Assembly: GCA_951804985.1 (NCBI GenBank)
Contig: OX638130.1
Coordinates: 99,445,700-99,509,699, forward strand
Direction of reading: 5' to 3'
DNA from: Dryomyza anilis
Lineage: Eukaryota; Arthropoda; Insecta; Diptera; Dryomyzidae
Length of the DNA stretch: 64,000 bases
The notes beneath the pieces are model-generated. The model saw only the letters and a list, made by a program, of their open reading frames with translations. It was not told the origin of the DNA and did not search any database. Positions 41,700 through 55,300 of the stretch are shown one piece after another (the first letter of the stretch is position 1; each line of letters starts with the position of its first letter). The position numbers and the translations under genes are program-made.

Positions 41700-44600
41700 T
41701 AATCAAACATTTAATAAAAAAAAATGAATAAAACCCTTAAAAATGTCTGCAATAAAACACAATATTAGTTTATATTTTTTCGATTTTATACCATGTATTT
41801 GAAAAATGTTTTATTTTATTTATTCATCAATTACTTTGTTTTTATTTTCCTTTTATTTATAACAATAAAATAACTAAATGTTAAATCGTCATTATATTTA
41901 TTATAATTTATTATTAGCTGCGTAAATATATGTTTTTCAACATCATTATCGTAGTACGTGTTATGGACAAATTGTATTTTATTTATTTTCTCTTGTTGCT
42001 TTTTTACAAAAAAAAAAAAAATAATCAAAGATATAATTTTGAAAATATAGGTAATAAAATATAATAGAAAGTACATATAGAAAATAGAAAAAAAAAAACA
42101 AAAAGCTAATTTAGAAATTAATATATATTTGTAGGAAACATACTAAGCATGCTGAAACCAACTATTTTAATTCACAGATCTGCAACAATTATAATGTTTT
42201 GAAGTAAACATATTATGTAGCTAACGTAATATGCTTGCCTACAATATGTTTTTTTATGTTACTTTTATTAACGCAAACAATCTTTTAAAGCTTTAATAAT
42301 TACCGCAACAATTACAATTTTTAATGTTATTATTACATTTTGTAGAACACATTAAATACTTGCTGCAAAAAAAATATCAACAAATAATTATCACAACTAT
42401 TTAAAATTTTGTAGCAGACATAATGTGCTTGCTAAAAATATGTTTTCAATGCATTAATAATTGCCGCAACCAACTTTTTGAATGCAAAAATAATTACTTT
42501 AACAATAAAAACTTTAGAAATTTATTTCTACTTGTGGCAAACATTATATGCTTGCTGAAATCAACATTTCTTAATGCATTGCAAATTAATGGCAGAACTA
42601 GAACGGGTCTCCTAGGGCAGTTAATCATAGCTAAGTTAAAGTATTCGACACAATTAGATTATAATGAGTTTATGTGGAATAATGGTACTTTTAAGCAAAA
42701 GAATTTGAATTATAAAAATGAGAAAAATAATAAATAGTTATAATAAAAATAATAAAAAAAAACTAAAGAATAAAAGAAAATACATAATATAATACAAATC
42801 GAATTATTATTATTTTTTATTGGTTTATTTGAAAAACAAAAACAATTTTTAATTTCGAAAAATGCAGTCGGAGTGTTCGTTATATAGTTTTTGTTTTTTA
42901 TTTTACAATATATATACGTTTTATTTTTTGTAATTTTCTAGAATTTTTTTTTGTTTTTTTTTTTATATTTTGTTTTTAAGCGCGAGAAAAGTAATTTTAA
43001 ATATAGTTATTAAAAATTGTATGTAGACGAAAATGCTATGGGTTTTTTTAACTGTTTGACTTACATTTAAATTTTAAATTAAACAGAAAACGCAATTTTT
43101 GAAAATTATGGCTAAGAAACACAAATTTTGCACAAAAAAATCCATAACATTTTCGTATTTATTTTTTTTTTGTTCTTCTTTTAATTTGTCTTCTATTTCG
43201 TTTGTGGAAAAAATATTTGAAAAATCGTATAAAGTCTAATTTTATTTTAAGTATTCATTTTTTTTTTTCTTAAATATTCTTGACTATGATTTTAAGCGTT
43301 TTTTTTTATATAAATGGGATTCTTTTAATCATTAAGTTACCGTTAAATTGTTGCATTTTTCTATTATATTTTAAACATAATTTTGTTTAGATTTGACTTT
43401 GCTTTGTTTGAAAATAAATATGTAAATGTTTTTAAACGTATGCAATAAGAATTTTATGTTTTTTTTTGTTTCGCATAGATCATTTTGTTGTTTATGTGAA
43501 TGCATTATTATTTTATATTATAATATTTTAATTTAAATATTTACAAGTTACGTTATGACTTTAATTTGCTAAAAATTAAATATTTCTTTTTTTTATAATA
43601 ATTTTGTATTTTGTCGGAATGAAGCAGATTTTGTTTCTTTTTTTTTGTATTTTTTTTTTATTATTTATCTAGAGTGAGTTTTTCATTTTAAAAATATGTT
43701 TTATTTATGTACTTTAATATTTAAATAAAAGCAGCTTTATGTTTTTTTTGTTTTTGTTGTGTTTAATTTTATTTAATAACTACTATAAAAACAGAGGCTC
43801 CTAGAATTGTATTAAGTATTGGTTGTTTTTGCATTTTTGGTTTTCTCTTTACAAATTGCATAAGAAGTTTTTACATTGTTTAAATATCGGCTTTTATTTG
43901 AAATTTTAATGTTTTTTTTTTTTTTGTTGCTTAAAAATTATTTAATTTAAGAATGAACTTAGTTTTACGTAATTAAAATATGTTTTGAAGGCAGGTTTTT
44001 TTTGCTTGTTTTTTTTTTTTGGTTTTTGTTTTTTTGGTTTTTAAGTTTTAGTTTTAATTTTTTTTTTTTTTTTTTGGTAATATTTTGTATATAAGTCCAA
44101 TTTTAATATATGTATATATAATATATGTATGTCAGTATATTATGTTTTATATTAAATAAAAGTTTTATTTAAATTATGATTTATATTAAATTATTATTTT
44201 TTATATTTAGGTTTAATATTATTTAATATTAATCTATATTTTATAATAAATTATGTTTTATATTAAATTAGGTTTTATATTAAATTAGTTTTAACTATTT
44301 TAAATTTATTATTATTATTATATATTTAATTTGGTTTTATTTAGGGCATTCATTTTTCTATAGTTCTATATAATAATAATGAATATTTTAAGTAATATTC
44401 TCTAATTATTTTTTTGTTTCACATATTTTGTTTATACATACGGCTAGTTTTTGAGTTTGTTTTATTTGTAGTTTTAAACATAATTTCATATATTTTTGTT
44501 TGGTTTTTGGGATTGTGGTGAATAAAGAATTTACAATTTTCCATATTATTTTGTATTTATTTTTATATTTTGAATATCTAAGTATTAATTTATGCTAGTA

Positions 44601-45670
44601 TTTTTTTAAAAATTTAATTAATAAATAAAATTTGAAATTAATAATTTTTGCACATTTTTTTTTATTATATAATTTATTTATCATATATAACAACGTCGTT
44701 TTTTGTTTTACTTAATCAAAGGAACAGATCAAGCTAAGTTCTTCTATATCATCCAGGGTTAGAGTTTAGTATTATTTTTTGCATATGTTTGGTATGTATT
44801 ATTTTATGTTATGTTTTTGTTTCGATAAATGTAACTGGTTGTTGTTGTGTATGGTTTATTAGTTCTATGTATTTAATTATTCTAATATTTTTTTAGTATA
44901 AAAAATTTGTTAGCTTCACAAAATCATTTTTTTTTTTTTTTGGTTTTGTTTCTTTGGTAATTAGTTAGTTAATAAATGCTTCCGTTTTGAAAAAGGTTTT
45001 TTTTTATTTTAAATATATATTGAATAAAAAGGTTTTTATGTTTTAATGTTCAATTGTATTTGCTAACGTTTTTGAATATTTTTTTGTCTATGTTATTTAC
45101 AAATGAGTTATAAGTTTTTTTTCCCTTTTGCTTTATGAATTATGATTTTGCGAACAACATCCTTTTCGAGTTATGTAGATTTAAAAGAAATTTTTAAACG
45201 AAAATCAGCTAATATTTTAAGTTTTTATCGAACCTTACATTTATAGTTTTCTTTTTATTATTTATTAAAATCTTAAATAATGCCTGCGAAACTTTTTGCT
45301 AATTACAAACTGAAAAATAATACAAACTAAAATGCTTTCAAATGCTATATAATTGAAAAAATATATTTTCGACAAACATAATTTTTGATTGTAGCTTATA
45401 AAAACAAATGGCATTTTTCTCGATTGATTCTGTTATTTATAACATGAATTTAAATGTTAAATGGTATCGTAAATCATTTAATAATGTTAGTGTTTATCTT
45501 TAATTATATTATGTTTGCAATAAATTTTAATGCGAGAACTTGTTTCTGTTTTCCAAATTGTCTAATGATTCTGTGCAATGTAATTTGTTATTTAAATTTA
45601 GGTATATTAATAAGTTTAATTGTTTTAGACATTTTTGAAATTAGTATATACTATGTTTGCTGTAAACATA
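41700..45670. other. Gene-poor T-rich region
   Basis: No coding sequence recognised. About 42790-45080 is rich in T homopolymers on the plus strand. About 42120-42600 contains degenerate units of the repeat described at 45680-47420 (phrases such as TGCTTGCTGAAA and GCCGCAACAATTA). It might include a very long 3' UTR of cac, transcribed leftwards, but nothing in the sequence proves that. Confidence 0.4.
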
Positions 45671-45679
45671 TTTAAAAAT

Positions 45680-47420
45680 TATATTATAAATTATTAATTA
45701 TTATAATTATAAATTAAAAAAATAATTAACAGGCATAAATTAATTCAAAATTTAAAAAATGAAAATATGTTTGCGGCACATACATTTTATATACGGTATT
45801 TAATGTATACAAGTTAATGCAACAAAGTAAAATTTATGAATTTTAAAATATTTAATCAATGCATATAATTTGTTATTTATATTAATTTGTTTTGGTAAAC
45901 AAATTATATTATTAATAGGTATGCATATATTAATTACCGCAATATTAAAAAAAAATCGAAAATGAACATTTTTTGTGGCAAACATTCTATGCTTACGAAA
46001 TATAATATATTTATTGCATAAATATATGATCATATAAATGGAGCAAAATTGTTATGCTTGCCTAAAAACAAATCATTAATTTCATTTTTTATATCGTAAC
46101 CAAAATTTTGAAAGCTTTAATAATTAATGTAACAATCAAAATGTTTTTTGTGGCAAACATTTTATGCTTACGAAATATAATATATTTATTGCATAAATAT
46201 ATGATCATATAAATGGAGCAAACTTGCTAAGCTTGCTAAAAACAAATCTTTAATTTAATTTTTTATATCGTAACCAAAATTTTGAATGCTTTATTAATTA
46301 ATGCAACAATCAAAATGTTTGAAAATGTACATAATTTTGTAGCAAACATATTATGCTTACTGAAAACATGTTTTCGAGTTCAATAATAATTATGGCAACC
46401 AATTTTTAATTATAACCGCAACAATTAATAATTTTGTAAATCATTATATTGTTGTAACTAATATATTTTTTGTTTTCTGAAAATCAAGATTTTTTAATAC
46501 GTAGTTGATTACTGCAACTATTAAAATATTTTAAAATAACATATTTTGTGGCAAACATTATGAAAATCAGTTTTTTGAACTGCATTAATTATGTCCGCAT
46601 GTATATTTTTATTGCTTTAATAATATTGCAATAATTAAAAATAGTGTAATATATTTTTGAAGCAAACATACTATGGTAGCTGAAACGAACTCTTTTAAAT
46701 GCACCAATAATTGCCACAACAATTAATATTTTATATATAAACAAATTTTCAAGCTGTAATAGTTACCACAAAATTAATAATTTTGTAAATCATTATATTA
46801 TTTTAACAGACATATTAAGATTGCTGAAAACTTACATTTTGAAAACATATAATTACTGCAATTATTAATATATTGTAAATTAACATATTTTGTAGTAAAC
46901 ATACAATGTCTCATGAAAGTATGTTTTTTGGATTTGCATTAATAATTTTCGCAAATAACTTTTGCTTTAATAATTATTGCAATAATTAAAAATTTTTTAA
47001 AGGAATATATTTTTGTAGCAAACATACTATGGTTCGTGCAACCAACTTTTTTAATGCATAATTAATTATGAATTATGAATATGAACATATTTTATAGTAA
47101 ATAAACTATGATTGCTAAAAATACGTTTTTTTCTATTTTAATTATTGCAAACAACTTTAATATATTATTTTTTTAATTATTGCAACAATTAAACATTTTT
47201 AAATTAACATTTTTGAAGCAAATGCTCAAATAATTACTACAACAAATAATTTAAACATATTCTGCTTTCTGCAAATATATTTTTTAATGCATTAATAAAT
47301 ATTGAAGACATGTTTTTTTTTTCATGATTAATTTGCAATAATTAAAATTTATGGAAATACATTTTCATATTGTAGCAAGCATACTATTTTTGCTGCAAAC
47401 AATAAAATTTTATAAAAAAA
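45680..47420. repeat. Degenerate tandem repeat, caaacata/gcttgc type
   Basis: Recurring phrases TTTGTAGCAAACATA, ATGCTTGCTGAAAAC, AATAATTACTGCAACAATTA occur in order many times, with spacing of roughly 100-180 bases and much divergence. One recent exception is a 175-bp tandem duplication (TGGCAAACATT at 45976 and 46151). The 42120-42600 segment belongs to the same family. Confidence 0.6.
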
Positions 47421-47424
47421 AAGC

Positions 47425-48940
47425 GTAAAACTATAAATGTTGGTAATAAGTTCGTATATTAGTATTTACCAAATACTACTTTAAATTTTAGATCATATAG
47501 ATACAAATTGTCTAGGTAATGTTTTTGCTTTAAAGGATTTTCTAAATTGTGCGCTGTTTCTTCTTGTTGTTGTTGTTGTTTTGTTAGTTTAATGGGTACA
47601 TATAGTTAATATGATACTATTATTTTCTGTTTCTTTAATTTCTTCTACTTAAATGATTAAATAAAAGGTTTTGTTACTTTTTATTATGTAGTATGTTGTT
47701 TAATTTACAAATTAGCATTTTGCTCGTTTCAATGTTAATATTTGCACCGATTACTATGTGTAGAATGATGAATTATTATTTGTATGCCCTATACTGCAAT
47801 TATATCGAATTTATCTATACTTATGTTTAATGTATTTACTATTTATGTGTGAAATATGTTTGGATGAAATATAAATGTTATTTCTGTTTAGTTTATAAAT
47901 TTTTGAAAAGGTTTTATATTTTTTTTTTGGTTTCTATTTTTTTATGTATTTTTATTATTTTTTGTATGTATATAGATTTTTATGAAATGTAAAAAATCGG
48001 CAAATTTGTTATATTAGCTGAGTAATTGCTGCTATCTAAATTTTGGGGGCATTTGTTTTTTTTGTTTTTTTATATTTAACTGACTTATGTGGCTAGTACG
48101 AAATTTTCCATTTTAATTGTAATATTTTCTTGTTTATGCTGAATCAAACATTTTTCAAACTTTTTGTTCATATCATTACTAAACATGCTCTTGTGTTTTT
48201 GTGTAGGGAGAGAGGTAAACAAACGATATATATCAATATTTTCAGATATAGTTAAATTTCGCTAGATTTTATATGCTTTTCAGTATTCCGAAAATATCTC
48301 ATAATACCATGATTGTATGCCTCACTTTTTTGTATGTTTGTATTCTGTAATTTTTATAACTTCATCGGATAGTTTAATAGTTTTAAAGTTAAAAATTTGT
48401 CTAATAATTCGAAATATTCACTGCTTTCTATATATATAGAATATATGTTAATAAATAATATGCAACACGAAATATATATTTATTTATTTATATATGTATG
48501 TATGTAAATAACGTTAGCTTTTAGGTATACAGTTTCGAAACAAATCTAGAAAGTACTTAAGCAGGTCCAGACATAAAGTTAGTCGTTATTCTTTGGTTTT
48601 TTTTTTTTGCGTTACTTTGGTATGATTAGATTTTATAAGGATTGTTAAATTTCAGGTGGTTTCACTTATAAACGAACTTAAGTTGAAAATGCAATGTGGA
48701 AATAAATTCGTTATTCATCTTTTGCGATATATCTGTGTAAATTTAACTATTTTTGCAAGTTTTTCGCATTATTTTTTTATATTTTCTAATTTTAATGCAA
48801 AAACTAATTTGTCGGGCTCTAGGTTTTTATATATGTTATTTATGCAAATGACATTTTATAAAACTTTAATTCAAGCAGTAATAAATTTAAAATTATTTGA
48901 ACTTTTTTGATTTCATAGAAAAATTACTTTGTATTTACTA
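47425..48940. other. AT-rich non-coding sequence
   Basis: No repeat family or gene recognised. A short (TTG)n run lies near 47565-47585. The 84-codon frame at 48656-48910 has no domain, and its codons are as AT-rich as the flanks. Confidence 0.4.
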
Positions 48941-48949
48941 GTAGCAGTT

Positions 48950-50280
48950 AAATGAAAATTAATTCTGCAAGAAATAACTTTTTTCATTGATATAACGAAA
49001 ATTTTGTAATTGTAATAAATATAATTACTAGTAGTTTTTTTAAGCGTTAACAGATTTTTATCAGTTAACTGAAAACAAAACAGACATTGTCAATAAGTCA
49101 CACTTTTATAAAAAAAAAACTTAAATCGAAAATTAAAAAAACTGTTTTTAATCGATTTAAAAAACTGAATAGTAAATTCCCAAAAATGTTTGTAAACATA
49201 TTTCATTACCGTAAACACAGTTTTTATTACCGCAAACAATTTATAATTTTTTAAAATTTTCTAAAAAAAACTTTTTAATTGATATAACAAAAGTTTTGTT
49301 ATATTAACAAATATAATTTTTAATTGTTTTATAAACGTAGAGACATTTTGATCTGTTAATTGAAAGTAAAAATAAGAAATTGTCGATACGAAGACAATTT
49401 TAATAAAAAAATTCGTAAACTTAAAAACAGTTTTTAATCGATTTAACGAACTGAATTGTAAACATAAGTAATGTTTTTGCTGTGTTCATTAAAAGCCGCA
49501 AACAATTTATATTTTTTTTAAATTCTGCTAGAAAAATCTTTTTTCATAGATGTAACAAAAGTTTTGTAGTATTAACAAATATAATTTTTAATTGTTTTTA
49601 AACAGTTTTTTTATCAGTTTAATTCAAATAAACAAGAAATTTCCGATACGAACAATATTTAATTCGAAAACATAAAAAAAGTTTTTAATCGATTTAGCAT
49701 ACTGATTAGTAAACATAACTAATGTTTTTGCTGTGTTCATTAAAAACCGCATACAATTTCCATTTTTTTAAATTTTTTTTTTTAAATCTTTTTTCATTGA
49801 TTTAACAAAAGTTTTGTAGTATTAACAAATATAATTTTTAAAGGTACAGTTTTTTATCAGTTTAATTCAAATAAACAAGAAATTTCCGATACGAACAATA
49901 TTTAATTCGAAAACATAAAAAAAAGTTTTTAATCGATTTAGCATACTGATTAGTAAACATAACTAATGTTTTTGCTGTGTTCATTAAAAACCGCATACAA
50001 TTTACAATTTTTTTAATTCCGCAAGAAAAAAAAAATGTTCATTGATATAACAAAAGTTTTGTAGTATTAACAAATATAATTTTTAATTGTTTTTGAATCG
50101 TTAAGTTTTTTTTTATCAGTTTAATAAAAACAAACTAGAAATTTCCAATACGAACATAATTTAATTCAAAAACTTAAAAAACAGTTTTTAATCGATTTAA
50201 CAAACTGAATAGCAAATCTATAAAAATATGTGTAAACATAGGTAATGTTTCATTCTGTGTTCATTAAAAAACGCGAAAAA
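48950..50280. repeat. About 250-bp tandem repeat, five copies
   Basis: GTTTTGTAGTATTAACAAAT (or a close variant) begins at 49293, 49561, 49811 and 50056, with partial units on either side. Each unit also carries TTTTTAATCGATTTA and ATGTTTTTGCTGTGTTCATT. Spacing falls from 268 to 245 bases, and the middle units are the most alike, as expected from repeated unequal exchange. Confidence 0.8.
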
Positions 50281-50284
50281 TTGA

Positions 50285-51600
50285 TAATAAAAAAAAAATT
50301 GAAAATAAATATGCATTATTGTATGAAATTTCTATTATATACTTTTGTAAAGTCAAGTAAACTAATTTTTATTTTGTTAAATTATAAAAGCAACAAATTA
50401 TAAAAGCAACAAAATATTTTATAGAATTAACAAATCTTTTTTTAATTTTAACATTTGTTTTTTTTAGTTCTTTTTCTAACACGAAATTGTCATACAGACA
50501 ACAATTTAAATATCAAATGTTATTCAATTATTTTATAGAAATAATAAAATTTTTATAATTTTAACTAATTTAATTTATTATTGTTTTTTTTTCGTAAAGT
50601 GAGAGAAATTTTAAACGGTGAATTTGGAAAAATAAATGAAATTAAGACGGCAATTTTGATAGCAGATATTCAATTCAAAAACCTGTTCGCTAACGCAATT
50701 AAATGCGTATTTTTAACAATTATTTCAATATATATATATAGCAAATGTTTTTCTGTGCTCATTAAAATCGTCAAAGAAGTGGATACATTTTATAAAAATA
50801 ATAAAAAAATATTCAATATTAAAACATAAAATAATAATATTTGTTAAAATAAGCAACCAATTAGTTGTAGAAACAAATGTCTTAATTAAATTAACATATT
50901 TATTAAATATAGTTAATATTTATTACATTTGTTATTTCAATTAATAATTTGATTATTATCGCCAAAATAATATTTAAATTTAAAATTTAATCAAAATATT
51001 TTTAATTAACTTTACAAAATGTTTGTAGATTTTAATGGAAACAGCAATTTTATATAGTACAAATTTTTACTATTGTTTAAAATATATAAATTTTAGTAAC
51101 ATAAAATGTTGTAACACTTTTATGATATCAGCAACTTATTTGTACTATTAATAGTTTTAACAACACAGTTGCTAAAATAAATAAATGTAATTTTTCAATT
51201 ATGTTTCCTTTATGACAAAATTTGTTTTTATTTATGTATGAACTAAAATTAATAAAACTTTATTAAATAGTTAATGAAAACATGCAAAATACTTGAGTTG
51301 GAGCTGAACCCAACGCTTTTTCTGCGCTCTTCAGTTATAGCGATAGAGTTCATATAACATATATATATTTTAAACTGCTATGATTAATTGAAATTGAAGC
51401 AAGATTTATATTCAGATTTAGTTATTTGAGTAGGTGTATCTTTAAGTGTATGTTTGTTTGTTTCTTAAACCATTTTCCTTCATTTTTCATTTTTATACGC
51501 ATTCAGTTCATAGTAAATATTTTGGAAATTTACTCTTTTACAAACTCGTACTTATGCAAGAATTAAGTAGTTAGTTAGGTGCCTGGTACTATATTATATA
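50285..51600. other. AT-rich non-coding sequence 3' of cac
   Basis: No gene or repeat recognised. The 82-codon plus-strand frame at 50581-50829 begins MFFFRKVREILNGEFGKINE and does not resemble a family I know. Confidence 0.35.
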
Positions 51601-51609
51601 TGTATTTTT

Positions 51610-52092
51610 TTACAGTGTATTATAAAGATGTTGTTCTGGTTGATTTGTTGTTCCGGCATATGTACCATCGATGTATCGATGTTGTTCTTGTTGCTGTAGT
51701 TCATGATTTATATGATATATTTCATGATCCGAATAGATTTTTGTGGTTGCTATCGTATGATCGGTTGTATTAGTAATTGTTGCTGTTGTTGTTGTTGTTA
51801 TTGTAGTTGTTGCTGCTGGAGTTGTTATTCTTGGCGTGGCGGTTCTTCTGGCTGTGTTGTTGTTGTTGTTGGTGGTGGTGGAGGTGGTGTTGTTGTTGTT
51901 GTTGGTGGTGGTGGTAGTTGTGACGACGTTAGTTGTAATGAATCTTGTTGTATCTATGGAGTTCGGCTGATAAAAGTTTGTTAATGCAGACACCGAAGAT
52001 GAACCCATCATCGGTGTCATCGGTATCATCGACTCCGGTGATATTGTGTCAAAATTATGGTCTAGATTTGGTGCTGATAATGAGAAAATGGC
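51610..52092 (-). other. Open frame 3' of cac stop, possible alternative C-terminal exon
   Basis: On the cac strand, an uninterrupted frame of 160 codons runs from an acceptor-like site (CATCAG, AG at 52093-52094) to a TAG ending at 51610. Its first 45 residues are non-repetitive (AIFSLSAPNLDHNFDTISPE, then MIPMTPMMGSSSVSALTNFY). The rest is Thr/Asn-rich low complexity from trinucleotide repeats. It is in a different frame from the cac terminal exon and starts in phase 0, so it could be joined to the exon ending at 55047 by skipping two exons. It could also be a separate downstream frame, or untranslated 3' UTR. Confidence 0.35.
51778..51935. repeat. Imperfect trinucleotide repeat (TTG/GTG/TTA)
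   Basis: Runs of TTG, GTG and GTT triplets, reading as Asn, Thr and related codons on the minus strand inside the open frame just described. Such runs are prone to slippage and keep several frames open. Confidence 0.85.
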
Positions 52093-52149
52093 CTGATGCT
52101 ATACCCAGATCTGTTCCCTTGGATCACGTGACCGCAATCAAAGCCTTTG

Positions 52150-52300
52150 CTAGCACCAATCCTCCTCGTCTGAGTCGGAGTGTCGTGCATGGAGGCCACC
52201 CTTTGGCTTGTAGCCATTGAGAACCGGTTCGGGTAGGACTCTCCCTGTTCTGCCCATGGCAACCGCTTGCTCAAAGGATAGCGGTGCTATGTATTCCAGT
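52150..52300 (-). CDS. cac: cac terminal exon
   Basis: Acceptor AG at 52301-52302. Phase 2 entry completes an Arg codon. Encodes LEYIAPLSFEQAVAMGRTGR, VLPEPVLNGYKPKGGLHARH and SDSDEEDWC, then TAG at 52150-52152. The last five residues form the PDZ-binding terminus. Confidence 0.95.
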
Positions 52301-55300
52301 CTATAATAAAGTGAAATTGGTTTAACTTTAGATTATAATTAATAATTCTAAAATTTAAAAAAAAAAACATAATAAACTCAAAAACATTTTTTAAATCTTT
52401 TTCGTAATTAGAATTCAGATATTTTCTAATATTACTGAAATTCATTGAACGCAACGTATTACGATATTCATCATGGCGATGAATTTTAATGATCCTTACA
52501 TTAATATATTTTAATATTCATCTAAATTATGAATTTTGATGTTTAATGTTTGTTCATTTATGTTAAAATTAAAATTTACACTCAGAAAAAAACATACTAT
52601 AAAATTAGTAGTTTTTACTATTAAAATTAGACAATAGCATATTTTTCCGATAAACTATTAATTCAATCAGCGAATCCTATTAAATACTACAAAATACTAT
52701 GAAATTTGTTTGATTTTGTATGAAAATATTTATTATTTGTATACTATTAAATCAAAAACTGTCCTATTGACAAATTTTAATAAGATTGTAGTTTTTTTCT
52801 GAGTGTATGAACTGTCTTAATTTATCATTTTTATAAATAGCTCATGATCTTTACTTCATTGATTTAATTTAATATTCATAAAAATAATTAATTTCGTAGC
52901 AAATAACTTTTTTTTTTATTGAAACATTTAGAACTACTAAATTCATCATAATTATGAACTTTTATATAAAATTTCAATGTTGTTGATTCATAGTAATTAT
53001 AAATGTATAATAATTAAAATTGTTCATTAAATTAATGAATTTAGTATTTTTAATTGTTGGCCTTTATTCTTCGCATACCTTTCTCTTTCCAACTCTCTCT
53101 CGCGATCGCGTTCGCGCTCGTACAGTTCGCGCTCTCGATCGCGATACTCATAGCGCAGATCGTATTCGCCGCGCAGTCGATCTCTGTAACGTTCGCGATC
53201 GCGTTCACGCTCCCTACTACTATAGTACATTTCTCTAGGGTCCCGCAGCAGATCGCGCTGGAGTGTTAACGAGTGAACACTGTGAGGTGTTGAGTGATGT
53301 GTCTGCAAATATAGGTAAAAAGCAAATTATTTTTTTTTATAAATTCGAATTTGATGAAGAAATTTAATTTTCAAATTAATTAAAAAAATTTTCACTCAAA
53401 CAAAATCATTCAATCACTCAAATCATAATTAAAAAATATCACTTAAAATTCTGATTTAATTCAAAAATGTTGATTTTAATTTAGAATTCAAAGCTTCATT
53501 AAAAATAATAATTTCCACTTGAAATTCGTAGTTTCACTTAATATTAAAATTTTCACTCAAAATTAAATTTGTTCACTCAAATTTTTTTTTTATAAAAAAT
53601 TTAAATGTTTTGGACTAAAAATTCAATTTTTCACAAAAAAATCAAAATTTATTTAAAATTAAAATATCACTTAAATTAAAATATTCACTCAAAATTCAAA
53701 TTTTCACTCATAAAATTTTTACTCATATTCAAATTTTCACTTAAAATTTTCGAAATCAAAAATTAAATTATTATTAATAAAAATTTAAATTTCCACTCAA
53801 AACTTATCAATCAAAATTTTAATTTTCAAAAAAATTTTATTTTACATTCAAAATACAAATTTTCACTCAAAAACCGTAAAATTTAATATTTCACTCAAAA
53901 TTAAAATTTTCACATGAAATTAAAACTTTCATTTTAAATTAAAATTTTAACTAAAAGTTCAATTTTTCACTCAAAATTAAAAGTTTTACTCTAAATTAAA
54001 ATTTTGATTAAAAATTCCATATAACTTTGTAATTTCAAATTTTCGGTAATTTTTTTTTACAAAAATGTTCACTCAAAAATTAAAATATTTTTCAAAATTA
54101 AACTTTTCACTCAAAATTAAATTTTTCGTTTTAATTAAAATTTTCATTCAAAATAAAAATGTTCACTCAAAATTGTAATATTCAATTAAAATTTTCAATC
54201 AAAATTAAAGGTTTCTCTCAAAATTACAATTTAGACTTAAACATTTTTTTTTTCACTCAAAATTAAAATTTTCGCTCTAAATTGAAATGTTCACTCAAAA
54301 TTAAAATTTTCATTTAAAATTCTATTTTACATTCAAAATTCAAATTTTTACTCAAATTTCTAAATTTTTACTCAAAATTCAATTTTTCACTCAAAATTAA
54401 AAGTTTCAATTAAAATTAAAATTTTCACTCAAAGTTAAAATTTAACTCAAAATTAAAATTTTCACTCAAGATTAAAATATACACTTAAAATTAGATTTTT
54501 CACACAGTATTTTATTTTTCACTCAAATTTTATATTTACACTCAAAATTTAAATTTGCAATCGAAAAATAAATTAGTACTTAAAATGCAAATGTTGACAC
54601 ATATGTAATTTGATTATTGACACAAAATTCAATTTTTATTTTAAATATTTAATTTTCACTCACAAATAAAATCTTCACAAAAAAAAAAGTTTCACTCCAA
54701 ATTCAAATTATGACTCAAAGTTCAATATCATTCAAATTTTAAATTATCACTCAAAGTTTAAATTATCACTCAAATTATTACACAAAATTAAAATTTTCAC
54801 TCAAAATTAAAATGTTCACTCAAAATTCAAATTTTCACTCAAAATTAAAATGTTCACTCAAAATTGAAATTTTCACTCAAAATTGAAATTTTCACTAATA
54901 ATTAAAATTTTCACTCAAAATTCTAATTTTTAGTAAAAATTCCCATAATCATTCTAAATTCAAATTTACACTAAAAATAAAATTTTCACTAAATTAACAC
55001 TTAAAATTGAAATTAGCTCTTTAAATTACGATGAATCGATACTTACGTGCGTTGGACTTGCATTCAGTTTGGGGAAATTAATATTTGTTGGCTTCAGCTG
55101 TAACGTAGAAGGTTTGCTCGGCGTGGGCGGTAACCTCCGACCGGCGCCACCACGTCGTGATGCCAACACCGGGTAGCTATGCTGAACATGCGTGCCACCT
55201 AATTAATTACAAACAATATTATAATTAGAATTAAGGTGGTGCCGAGGGGTACCGCTCCGGCATGACTTGATGTTTGATAGATGATTTTGGCAAACATAAA

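Noticed and set aside
51703..51984. Cysteine-rich plus-strand frame (SNCCCCCCC)
   Set aside because: It is the complement of Asn/Thr triplet runs, with no cysteine-rich family pattern.
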